From contig JAQICW010000493.1 in assembly GCA_027858355.1 (NCBI GenBank), positions 1 to 5,250 on the forward strand: a stretch of 5,250 bases of DNA. Reading direction: 5' to 3'. Positions 1-5,250 of this stretch are shown one piece after another. The notes below the pieces were generated by a model. It had not been told where the DNA came from and did not search any database. It worked only from the letters and a program-made list of their open reading frames with translations. How positions within the stretch are numbered: position 1 is the stretch's first letter; each line of letters begins with the position of its first letter. Position numbers and translations under genes: made by a program. Source of the stretch: Desulfobacula sp. Lineage in GTDB: Bacteria; Desulfobacterota; Desulfobacteria; Desulfobacterales; Desulfobacteraceae.

Positions 1-56
1 TATTAACACCTCACCTCAAAAAAATATAAAAAATTTTTTAATAAAAAGGAGGAAAT

Positions 57-989
57 ATGTATCCTGTTTTAATCACATTAAGCTTAGTATTAGTCTTTGG
101 TAGTTCAGCATTCATGTCAATTTCTGGACTTCTTTCGATTTTTTCAAACAATACCATTATCATTATTTGTATGGGGCTTGGAATGGAGGTTGGAAAAATT
201 TTATCAATCTCACATTTATTTCGGATTTGGCCTAAAAGCAAAGCTCTGACAAAAACAGGATATATTCTTATCATTTTTGTTCTGACTCTTTTAACATCAT
301 TTGAAATCATGGGATTTTTATTCAAATGCCACCAAAAAACCGTGCAAAGTATTCATGTCATTCAGTCACAGGTTGATGCATTGAGTGAAGAGGCGGCGGT
401 TTTAAGATCCCATATCCACATAATTGATCAAACCTTAAATGGCCTGCCTGAAACCCATGTTACCAGAAGAATCAATGAGCGAAAGAATTCTGGATATGAG
501 GATAAGCAAAACCGTTTGCTTGAAATCATTAAGCATAAATTAAGCCTGGAAACACAATTAATATCCGGAGATGATAATTCCAATCCAGTTTTAACAATTG
601 CCAAGATTTTGAAAATGGATGACACATTTATTCTTTCATTGTTCATCCCATTTTTGGTGTTGATACTTGAACCTCTGTCAATTGGACTGACCATAGCTGC
701 AAACGTTGCATGGATGAATCATAAGAATGAGATTTTAGCACCTCAAACAAATATCAAGGATAATAAAAAATCAACAGAAGAGCTCCAAAGCCTTCAGAAA
801 AAACATGATCTTACCGTATCCCAGATTGCTAAAATAACAGGTCGGAAAAAATTAAAAACTTGTGAAGGTTGGCTGAAAGGTACGATTCCAACACCGCCCA
901 GAGTTTTAAAGGAAATCAAGGAATGGATTAAGAAACAAGGGACATCGTCAAAACCAATAAAGTTTATTCAAGCACGAGAGATAAAATAA
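57..989 (+). CDS. Four-helix membrane protein with central coiled coil and C-terminal HTH-like tail (phage/mobile-element type)
   Basis: A 310-residue integral membrane protein; biochemical role unknown. Hydrophobic segments are visible at about residues 3-28, 33-52, 69-90 and 190-218. Between the third and fourth lies a charged, heptad-like helical region (about 95-168), probably a coiled coil. The N-terminal block around residues 20-60 (MSISGLLSIF, then GMEVGKILSISHLFRIW) resembles a membrane protein family seen in tailed phages and mobile elements, whose members have an S-x-x-G-L-x-x-I-F motif, then L-E-V/F-G/A-K-L and three early helices; this match is from memory. After the last helix, residues about 251-295 (LTVSQIAKITG, then GWLKGTIPTPPRVLKEI) look like a helix-turn-helix of the type recognising an operator or scaffold, an uncommon partner for this membrane core. 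The start is set by a strong AAGGAGG at 46-52, four bases before ATG. It is AT-rich, like the following gene. The next small ORF begins on its stop codon. Confidence 0.8.
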   Translation: MYPVLITLSLVLVFGSSAFMSISGLLSIFSNNTIIIICMGLGMEVGKILSISHLFRIWPKSKALTKTGYILIIFVLTLLTSFEIMGFLFKCHQKTVQSIHVIQSQVDALSEEAAVLRSHIHIIDQTLNGLPETHVTRRINERKNSGYEDKQNRLLEIIKHKLSLETQLISGDDNSNPVLTIAKILKMDDTFILSLFIPFLVLILEPLSIGLTIAANVAWMNHKNEILAPQTNIKDNKKSTEELQSLQKKHDLTVSQIAKITGRKKLKTCEGWLKGTIPTPPRVLKEIKEWIKKQGTSSKPIKFIQAREIK

Positions 990-1111
990 TGAACAAGAGA
1001 GATAAAACTAAGTATTTACCAGTATTAAAAAGAATAAAATTAACCAATAACGTGCTTAAACTTTGTTTTATAAATTATTCCAATGATCATGCAAACCTTC
1101 AGTTTAATTAA
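989..1111 (+). CDS. Small basic 40-residue ORF in a TAATG overlap with the membrane protein gene
   Basis: An ATG at 989-991 overlaps the TAA stop of the upstream gene (TAATG), and the frame stays open for 40 codons to TAA at 1109-1111, immediately before the AAGGAG of the next gene. The product is basic at its N terminus (MNKRDKTKYL, KRIKL) and has no membrane segment or recognised domain. Purines GAGAG at 976-980 could serve as a ribosome binding site, but reinitiation after the upstream gene is the likelier mode. Its neat fit between two genes argues for a real gene. Its short length and AT-rich composition mean it could also be chance, so confidence is modest. Confidence 0.35.
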   Translation: MNKRDKTKYLPVLKRIKLTNNVLKLCFINYSNDHANLQFN

Positions 1112-1125
1112 AAAGGAGAAGGAAA

Positions 1126-2031
1126 ATGACAAATATAGGGGACATCATAATTCTTTCGGCTATAGCAGAATATAAATTTTCAACAACAAAACAACTTTCA
1201 ATTTTGTGCCAAAGAAGTATCCCAGTCATTAGAAGAAGAGTAAGAGACTTATCCGAAAAGGGTTTGGTTGCAATACAAGAGCGAGTGTTTGGGGAAAAAG
1301 TGGGACGGAAGGAATATGTAATAATAATAACGGATAAAGGCCTAAAAATACTAAAAGACAAGGGGATTCTTTCTTTATATGCAAAATATATTACCAACAA
1401 AACATCTGATATAGTTTTCATTGAACATGATCTGCTTGTAAACTGGTTTTTAATCCATCTAATTCAAATAGAAAGAATCAACCAAAGATTCAAAGTTTTC
1501 CTTTTAACTAAAAGTTCTCATCACTTAACTCAGGGCGATGCTGATCATCTTTTAACGATGGAATATTTTTCAAATCATGACAAATCAGGTGATCCTCATA
1601 AGATTATTCCCGACGGAATTTTCACTATTACTGACAAAAAATCAAAAAAAGCCCTTCTTTTTTTTCTTGAAGTTGACATGGGGACAGAGACATTAGCGAG
1701 CCCTACACAAAGCCCAGGAGATATCAGACAAAAAGTAAACAATTACCAAATGTTATTCGAGCATGAAATATATAAGCGATACAATAATATTGCCAATTGC
1801 AAACTCAATGGTTTTAGATTACTTTTCTTAACCAACACATTAAACAAAATGGAATCAATATGCCGATTGATCCAAAGTATTCCCCCTTCAGATTTTATCT
1901 GGGTAACGAACAAACAGCGAGTTTTTAGCAACGGGGCTGCTGCTGAAATCTGGGCGCGAGGTGGACAATACAAAAAAAAATTGGAATCAATTCTTACGGA
2001 AAGATTGGCTTTCCTCAATTTTCTGCTTTAA
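1126..2031 (+). CDS. Replication-relaxation family protein (Replic_Relax-like), winged-helix plus nuclease-like domain
   Basis: A 301-residue soluble protein resembling the replication-relaxation family of plasmids and conjugative elements, which is thought to act in plasmid replication or DNA transfer; the exact reaction is not established. Residues about 5-80 form a winged helix: TTKQLSILCQRSIPVIRRRVRDL as helix-turn-helix, then a wing and ITDKGLKIL. The second domain shows the family hallmarks in order: EHDLLVNWFL (H101), PDGIF (162-166), FFLEVDMGTET (E182, D184), a downstream Y207 in the K-x-x-x-Y region, then FIWVT (257-261) and EIWARGG (274-280). The PD...ExD spacing resembles a PD-(D/E)xK nuclease fold, although the final lysine is not in the usual ExK place, so catalysis is uncertain. 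Length is typical of the family. AGGAG at 1114-1118 is well placed before ATG. Such genes usually sit beside conjugation or plasmid genes, which supports reading this part of the window as accessory DNA. Confidence 0.78.
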   Translation: MTNIGDIIILSAIAEYKFSTTKQLSILCQRSIPVIRRRVRDLSEKGLVAIQERVFGEKVGRKEYVIIITDKGLKILKDKGILSLYAKYITNKTSDIVFIEHDLLVNWFLIHLIQIERINQRFKVFLLTKSSHHLTQGDADHLLTMEYFSNHDKSGDPHKIIPDGIFTITDKKSKKALLFFLEVDMGTETLASPTQSPGDIRQKVNNYQMLFEHEIYKRYNNIANCKLNGFRLLFLTNTLNKMESICRLIQSIPPSDFIWVTNKQRVFSNGAAAEIWARGGQYKKKLESILTERLAFLNFLL

Positions 2032-2111
2032 TTCTATCAAAGCCTGATAATCATTTTTCTTGACAGCGAAGCAAATGAGAGAGACAAATATATTCCAAAG
2101 GAGAAACAACA

Positions 2112-2324
2112 ATGAAAACAAATGCACAATATTACATGCAACTGCCTGAACCCTACCAGATGCAGGCCATCAATAATGCCGAAAGGGAAGACATGCTGGG
2201 CAATGAAATAAAATCCCTGGCCGCCGCTTTGTGCGCATTCCCATGGGAAAACACCCCCCAAGGACACGCCTACTGGCAGGCGGTATTCATAAAGGCCGAA
2301 GCAGGAGAGTTCGAGGGGCGGTAG
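2112..2324 (+). CDS. Small phage/plasmid-type protein of unknown function (70 aa)
   Basis: A 70-residue soluble protein. Its pattern LPEPYQMQAINNA near the N terminus (residues 11-23), then SLAAAL, FPWENTPQGHAYWQAVF and a final EAGEF, matches a type of small protein common in phages and integrated elements: LPEPY-x-x-x-A at the start, and F-x-W-x-x-T-x-x-G-x-x-Y/F-W near the end. That family has no assigned function that I know of. Start choice is supported by AAAGGAGA at 2097-2104, seven bases before ATG. The length looks complete, because family members also end shortly after the W-containing motif. Codon use is visibly richer in G and C than the two genes before it, suggesting a separate origin or a different selection history within the same cassette. 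Confidence 0.7.
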   Translation: MKTNAQYYMQLPEPYQMQAINNAEREDMLGNEIKSLAAALCAFPWENTPQGHAYWQAVFIKAEAGEFEGR

Positions 2325-2490
2325 TGGTCTGCCGGATACTCACATGCTTTCCTTCATCAGATGAAGTAAGATACAACCCCCCATCATCTGCCCGGGCCAT
2401 CCCTTTTTCCGCTTTAGAAGTCAGCCAGCCGTCCTTTTTTAATATCCCGGGACCATTCTTCGAATATTGATTCCTGAGCTGATAATCTTG
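2325..2490 (-). other. Gene-poor junction with a possible degraded minus-strand coding remnant
   Basis: No complete gene is visible between the small phage-type gene and the terminator. On the minus strand a frame is open through the whole stretch and has protein-like composition (for example YSKNGPGILKKDGW, then KAEKGMARADDGGLYLTSS), but it has no ribosome binding site and its only ATG lies inside the terminator hairpin. It then runs into the 3' end of the + strand gene. The likeliest reading is either a decayed piece of a former gene or insertion element, or an open frame by chance. It also contains a 7-bp inverted repeat, CTTCATC-A-GATGAAG, at 2352-2366. I do not recognise the remnant. Confidence 0.3.
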
Positions 2491-2521
2491 AAAAAAAAAG
2501 CCCCGCAAACACAAGGGCTTT
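2491..2521 (-). terminator. Rho-independent terminator, minus strand
   Basis: Read on the minus strand, AAAGCCC (2521-2515) and GGGCTTT (2503-2497) form a 7-bp stem with an 11-base loop, and the stem runs directly into a stretch of T residues (the A run at 2491-2499 on the + strand). On the + strand the hairpin is not followed by T residues, so it acts on minus-strand transcripts. It lies about 90 bases after the stop codon of the endonuclease/exonuclease/phosphatase gene, the only minus-strand gene upstream of it, and most likely ends that transcript. Confidence 0.75.
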
Positions 2522-2560
2522 GACAAACAAATACTATTTTAACCTGACTCCCGTCCTTTC

Positions 2561-2591
2561 ATTCACCATTTACAATTCACCATTCACCATT
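2561..2591. repeat. Tandem heptamer array (ATTCACC units)
   Basis: Four heptamers lie head to tail: ATTCACC (2561-2567), the variant ATTTACA (2568-2574), ATTCACC (2575-2581) and ATTCACC (2582-2588), then a partial ATT. On the minus strand it reads as GGTGAAT repeats. It sits in the 3' untranslated region of the minus-strand gene, between stop codon and terminator. Short heptamer arrays like this occur in intergenic DNA of several bacterial groups; their role is not known. Confidence 0.75.
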
Positions 2592-2610
2592 AAAAAAATC
2601 CCATAACCCT

Positions 2611-3504
2611 CTAAAATTCAACATGAGCCCTAACAGGAAAATGATCTCCCGGGCTCATTGGCAGGACCGAGGCCTTTCGGCAATAACGATTAGGGGAAAG
2701 AAACAGATAATCCACCTTGGGTGCAATTGGGAAATCCAGCCGCCTATAGGTGCCGGTTAAATACTGTAAAGAGGGCCACAGCACATCATCAAACCTGGAG
2801 CCAATTGTTCTTATTGTCTTTGAAAGCGGCACTGAATTAAAGTCCCCCCCGATGATTACATTCTCAGCCTTTTTCTTGTCAAGCCATTGAATTAGCTGCT
2901 CGGCAGATTGACTGCGCACCGAGTCTTCCATAATTTCATTTTTTGCAAACTCCAATAAAAATCCCAGATTAACGGCTATTTTTTTATCTTTCATTGTCAC
3001 AGAATCGATCCTGTCCAGATGAACGCTTACAACCTGAATTGTTTTAGGTCTGACCTTCAGGTTATCCCCCACCTTTGCATCAACTGCAAGCGCCCCATAT
3101 CCATATTTGCTTGTTTTAAAATAAATGTGGTCCGGGTTTGACAAGGGGAATCGGGACAGAATCGCCATCCCATTCTGTCTGTGCAACGCATCACTTAAAA
3201 AAACAAAATGGGGCAACCCCAGTTTATCGGATATATATTTTATATCATTTTCCGTCTTAACTTCCTGCAGCAGCAGTATATCTGGAACACCACACAATTC
3301 AAAAAAATCAACCACCTCTTCGTTTGAAAGTATTTTATACATCCCCAGATCACCGATATTACTGGTCATAACTTCTATGGAAGTCAACGTCTTTGCCTCA
3401 TCTTTATTCTGCAAATTGATCCGCAAATCCTGAATACCGGCAGCAGTACCGAAAATTAGTAAAACTATCATGGGTACTATATATTTCGCTTTCACTGTTC
3501 GCAT
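2611..3504 (-). CDS. Exported or membrane-anchored endonuclease/exonuclease/phosphatase family protein
   Basis: A 297-residue protein with the metal-dependent EEP fold (DNase I / exonuclease III / sphingomyelinase-like), which cleaves phosphodiester or phosphomonoester bonds. All core motifs are visible: SN (N49), LLLQEV (E81), SVHLD (H162), GGDFN (D221, N223), KVDYLFLS (D265) and GDHFPV (D287, H288), so it should be active. Residues about 9-24 are hydrophobic after a basic start (MRTVKAK), giving an uncleaved anchor or a signal peptide; the catalytic domain would then face the periplasm. The substrate cannot be told from sequence: nucleic acid, phospholipid and inositol phosphate are all possible in this superfamily. 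The start ATG has only a weak ribosome binding site (AAGAATAAG upstream). It stands alone, divergent from the sugar transferase, and ends at the heptamer array and terminator. Length is normal for a single-domain member. Confidence 0.87.
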   Translation of the reverse strand: MRTVKAKYIVPMIVLLIFGTAAGIQDLRINLQNKDEAKTLTSIEVMTSNIGDLGMYKILSNEEVVDFFELCGVPDILLLQEVKTENDIKYISDKLGLPHFVFLSDALHRQNGMAILSRFPLSNPDHIYFKTSKYGYGALAVDAKVGDNLKVRPKTIQVVSVHLDRIDSVTMKDKKIAVNLGFLLEFAKNEIMEDSVRSQSAEQLIQWLDKKKAENVIIGGDFNSVPLSKTIRTIGSRFDDVLWPSLQYLTGTYRRLDFPIAPKVDYLFLSPNRYCRKASVLPMSPGDHFPVRAHVEF

Positions 3505-3579
3505 ATCAATCTTATTCTTAATTTATAATTTGATTTTGTTGCCCAATAAGGTTATTTACTATCATTTTTATTAAGAGTA

Positions 3580-3614
3580 GTAAAGTTACCACATAAGTTG
3601 GCTCTGGTAAAGTT
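3580..3614. repeat. Direct repeat GTAAAGTT in the divergent intergenic region
   Basis: GTAAAGTT occurs at 3580-3587 and again at 3607-3614, 27 bases apart from start to start. A related ATAAGTTGG lies between them (3593-3601), and the hairpin nearer the gene repeats the core as AACTT and AAGTT. The spacings of the AAGTT cores are about 12, 15, 19 and 15 bases. This could be a set of operator half-sites for one or both divergent genes, or chance in AT-rich DNA. No convincing sigma-70 promoter could be assigned in the 151-base region. Confidence 0.35.
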
Positions 3615-3627
3615 TATTCCCCCGACC

Positions 3628-3649
3628 CAACTTTTAACCCGAAAAGTTG
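3628..3649 (+). promoter_or_regulatory. 8-bp hairpin just before the sugar transferase start codon
   Basis: CAACTTTT (3628-3635) and AAAAGTTG (3642-3649) are perfect reverse complements around the six-base loop AACCCG. In the mRNA, the right arm covers most of the only purine-rich ribosome-binding-like sequence (GAAAAG, 3641-3646) and an alternative TTG start at 3647. The stem is A-T rich, so it is weak as RNA, and it could instead be a DNA operator palindrome. Confidence 0.45.
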
Positions 3650-3655
3650 AACCAA

Positions 3656-4717
3656 ATGGATTACACTAATTTATACAAACATATTTTATTTGCCATCTTC
3701 CTTTTTTTAGTCTCTGCCGCCATCAGCTGGGTGTTGATTCTGCGGGTAAAAGTATTAGACATCCCCAGCGGGCGTTCCTCGCACAGCCACTCCACCCCCA
3801 CCATCGGAGGGGTGGCCATTGTTTTCACCTTTTTTTTGAGTATGTTGATCTTCTATTTTGTTAAAAAAGAACCCATCATTATGGAGCGCTATTTCCTTGG
3901 GTTTACATTTTCCAGCCTTCTAATTGCCGGTATGTCCCTGTATGATGACCTGAAACAAAAACCATTTTATATCCGGCTGCTCACCCACACTCTGGCCATC
4001 ACCGTTGTCATGGCCTTTGGTATTATCATTCATGAAGTGAACTTTGGCTATAACATTTTGTTTATAAACAACAAATCCTTGGGGCTTATAAGCTACTTTG
4101 TTACCTTCTGGTGGATCCTGGGAATGATCAATGCCTACAATTTCATGGACGGCCTGAACGGTATGGCCGGGGGAAACGCCATTATTACAACCGCTTTTTT
4201 CTGCATCATATCGTTCAGCCAGGGAAGCAATTTTGCCTATATTGTCTCCTACTCCCTGGGGGCCAGCGTACTGGGCTTTCTGGTGTTTAATTTTCCAAAG
4301 GGAAAATTATTCATGGGAGATGTGGGCAGCACCTTCCTCGGATTTGCCTTTGCCACCATCTCCATCATTGCATCCCTGTATGACAATGCCCATACATCCC
4401 TGCTGGTGATACCCCTGCTCTTGTTTCATTTTATTTATGACACCTTCTTTTCCTTCCTGAGACGTCTGTTCAAAGGGGAAAATGTTTTCCAGGCCCATCG
4501 AACCCATCTGTATCAGCTATTCAACCGCATGGGGTATCCCCATATTACAGTAACCCTATTTTATTGCGGGGTTGCCGTCCTCCAGGGATTTGGCGCCATG
4601 TGGCTGGTGACCATCCCCGGCATAGAAAGACTCCTTGTCTTTATTCCCTTCTTGATTTTCCAGGTTATTTACACCATAATCATCGTGACACATGCAAAAA
4701 AAAGAGGTCTCTTATGA
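3656..4717 (+). CDS. Undecaprenyl-phosphate sugar-1-phosphate transferase, WbpL/WecA/MraY family (glycosyltransferase family 4)
   Basis: A polytopic inner-membrane enzyme of 353 residues that would transfer a sugar 1-phosphate (typically a HexNAc from its UDP-sugar) to undecaprenyl phosphate, the first step of a lipid-linked surface glycan. About ten or eleven hydrophobic helices are visible. Family motifs (numbering from this ATG): DIPSGRSSHSHSTPTIGG (36-53), the metal-binding DD pair in LYDDLKQKP (D97, D98), NAYNFMDGLNG (159-169; N162, D165), FMGDVGSTFLG (220-230; D222) and AHRTHLYQ (280-287; H281, H284). The RSSHS and HRTHLYQ forms point to the WbpL/WbcO branch rather than MraY or WecA proper; no gene name is justified. 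ATG at 3656 was chosen because GAAAAG lies nine bases upstream; an in-frame TTG at 3647 would add three residues. It overlaps the next gene by ATGA. Which polymer it primes cannot be seen, since no other glycan gene is in the window. Confidence 0.9.
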   Translation: MDYTNLYKHILFAIFLFLVSAAISWVLILRVKVLDIPSGRSSHSHSTPTIGGVAIVFTFFLSMLIFYFVKKEPIIMERYFLGFTFSSLLIAGMSLYDDLKQKPFYIRLLTHTLAITVVMAFGIIIHEVNFGYNILFINNKSLGLISYFVTFWWILGMINAYNFMDGLNGMAGGNAIITTAFFCIISFSQGSNFAYIVSYSLGASVLGFLVFNFPKGKLFMGDVGSTFLGFAFATISIIASLYDNAHTSLLVIPLLLFHFIYDTFFSFLRRLFKGENVFQAHRTHLYQLFNRMGYPHITVTLFYCGVAVLQGFGAMWLVTIPGIERLLVFIPFLIFQVIYTIIIVTHAKKRGLL

Positions 4718-5040
4718 ACACGTCATCCCCCAATATTATTTTCGGACTCGCAAATCACCCACGGCCCAAAAACTCAGGGTATTTCTACTACAAACCCCCG
4801 ACCAGGCTTGGTAACTTCCAGATAAAAACCCTGACAGTTCTGGATCTATCCATTATTGACGAAAAATATTTAACCGATATTCTGACAAAAGGTATTAACA
4901 ATTTGCTGAAAGAAAAAAAGTATAAAGATGACATGGAATACTATTTGACAAACTATGAAACGGAAAACATGAAACCTTTTACTGTTAACATACTTCAGCA
5001 GGTAATTGACGTTAAACTAAAAAACTTTACCCCCCAATAA
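4714..5040 (+). CDS. Small hypothetical protein (108 aa), translationally coupled to the transferase
   Basis: Function unknown; I do not recognise the family. Its ATG (4714) overlaps the transferase stop in ATGA, and AAGAGG at about 4702-4707 lies six to seven bases before it, so the start is well supported and the two genes are probably made together. The product has no signal peptide and no membrane segment. The first 35 residues are rich in P, N, G and aromatic residues (NHPRPKNSGYFYYKPP). Residues about 40-85 look helical and charged (ILTKGINNLLKEKKYKDDMEYY), and the C terminus is NILQQVIDVKLKNF. Because it rides on a glycan-initiating enzyme, a cytoplasmic helper or regulator of that enzyme is possible, but that is inference from position only. 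The stop codon lies inside a palindrome, beside the end of a transposase gene, so the 3' end may have been altered by insertion. Confidence 0.7.
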   Translation: MNTSSPNIIFGLANHPRPKNSGYFYYKPPTRLGNFQIKTLTVLDLSIIDEKYLTDILTKGINNLLKEKKYKDDMEYYLTNYETENMKPFTVNILQQVIDVKLKNFTPQ

Positions 5041-5050
5041 TTTATTGGGG
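5032..5050. repeat. Near-perfect palindrome covering the stop codon and convergent gene junction
   Basis: CCCCAATAA (5032-5040) and TTATTGGGG (5042-5050) are exact reverse complements around a single T; as RNA it would fold as a 7-bp stem with a five-base loop. The TAA stop of the 108-residue gene is part of the left arm. There is no T tract after it on the + strand, so it is a poor intrinsic terminator in that direction. On the minus strand a T run follows only after a six-base gap. It could be a weak bidirectional terminator or a repeat end linked to the REP-type transposase gene next to it. Confidence 0.5.
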
Positions 5051-5059
5051 TCAGGCTTG

Positions 5060-5075
5060 CTTTATTGCTTTATTG
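5060..5075. repeat. Two tandem copies of CTTTATTG over the transposase stop codon
   Basis: CTTTATTG occurs at 5060-5067 and again at 5068-5075. The stop codon of the minus-strand gene (5062-5064) lies in the first copy. Slippage here would change the last residues or the stop of that protein. Confidence 0.5.
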
Positions 5076-5250
5076 CCGTTATTTCCTCAATCAACCGTTC
5101 GATTTTCTCTTGTACCCTGGGAAACCTTGTCATTTTATCCCGCAGGTTTGTAACCCGTTTACTCATAGTCGATATTTCCCGTTCCAAATATCTGGAAACA
5201 TCTTTGAGGGTATGCCGGGTGTAATCAACAGCAAGCAATGCGATGACAGC
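5062..5250 (-). CDS. REP-associated tyrosine transposase-like protein, C-terminal part with DnaA-like tail (partial)
   Basis: The last 62 residues of a minus-strand protein whose start lies beyond the right edge. The visible part begins AVIALLAVDYTRHTLKDVSRY and continues with LEREISTMSKRVTNLRDKM and a charged helix ending EEITAIKQ. The pattern of a helix, then LKDVSRYLEREISTMSKRV, is a helix-turn-helix like domain IV of DnaA. Such a tail is typical of the long form of REP-associated transposases (IS200/IS605-type Y1 HUH enzymes, RAYT), which often end this way. The catalytic HUH and tyrosine motifs would be upstream, outside the window, so enzyme activity cannot be judged. DnaA itself is less likely, because the DHSTV-type signature of its DNA-binding loop is absent and the tail is too long. 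It converges on the 108-residue gene with 21 bases between the stops. Confidence 0.6.
   Translation of the reverse strand, partial: AVIALLAVDYTRHTLKDVSRYLEREISTMSKRVTNLRDKMTRFPRVQEKIERLIEEITAIKQ

Noticed and set aside
27..40. Palindrome TAAAAAATTTTTTA before the first gene's ribosome binding site
   Set aside because: Entirely A/T and expected by chance in such AT-rich DNA; no GC stem for a terminator.
2060..2090. TTGACA as a -35 box for the 70-residue gene
   Set aside because: The best following -10 candidates (CAAATA, TATATT) are poor matches or spaced at 19-23 bases, and the start of transcription would fall on the ribosome binding site.
2231..2470. Plus-strand open frame across the junction region
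   Set aside because: It overlaps a better-supported gene, lacks a ribosome binding site, and mirrors the antisense open frame rather than showing its own coding signs.
3125..3433. Plus-strand open frame inside the endonuclease/exonuclease/phosphatase gene
   Set aside because: It is antisense to clear catalytic motifs and has no ribosome binding site.
4150..4170. DGLNG instead of DGxDG in the sugar transferase as a possible inactivating change
   Set aside because: An N at this place is, as far as I recall, common in the WbpL-like branch (NFMDGLNG/NFMDGING), and the other catalytic acids are intact.
4564..4713. Longer N-terminal version of the 108-residue protein
   Set aside because: The extra 50 residues lie wholly inside the transferase gene in another frame, while the ATG at 4714 has a good ribosome binding site and an ATGA junction.

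Overview
The window looks like chromosomal DNA of a Gram-negative, anaerobic-type bacterium, most plausibly a member of the Desulfobacterota (Desulfobacteraceae-like). This placement is an inference from overall gene style: a WbpL-type undecaprenyl-phosphate sugar-phosphate transferase, a REP-associated transposase of the kind with a DnaA-like tail, and a mix of AT-rich and moderate-GC segments. No rRNA, tRNA or taxon-defining gene is present, so it is not firm.

Left part (1-2324), + strand: a small AT-rich accessory cassette. It encodes a four-helix membrane protein with a long coiled coil and a C-terminal helix-turn-helix-like tail, resembling a membrane protein family of phages and mobile elements. 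A 40-residue ORF follows, starting on the stop codon of the membrane protein. Next come a replication-relaxation (Replic_Relax-like) protein and a 70-residue phage/plasmid-type small protein. The three larger genes each have a strong purine-rich ribosome binding site. The set reads as the end of an integrated plasmid, ICE or phage-like element; no integrase or attachment site is visible.

Middle (2325-3655): a gene-poor junction of 286 bases follows. It holds a possible degraded minus-strand coding remnant, a minus-strand rho-independent terminator and a tandem heptamer array. After it lies a minus-strand gene for an exported or membrane-anchored endonuclease/exonuclease/phosphatase-fold enzyme. 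This gene is divergent from the next one across a 151-base intergenic region that carries repeated AAGTT motifs and an 8-bp hairpin next to the start codon.

Right part (3656-5250): a WbpL/WecA/MraY-family transferase, which would start assembly of a lipid-linked surface polysaccharide, overlaps a 108-residue unknown protein by an ATGA junction, so the two are probably translationally coupled. A near-perfect palindrome covers the stop codon of that small gene. Beyond it, on the minus strand and running off the window, lies the C-terminal end of a REP-associated tyrosine transposase-like protein with a DnaA-type DNA-binding tail.
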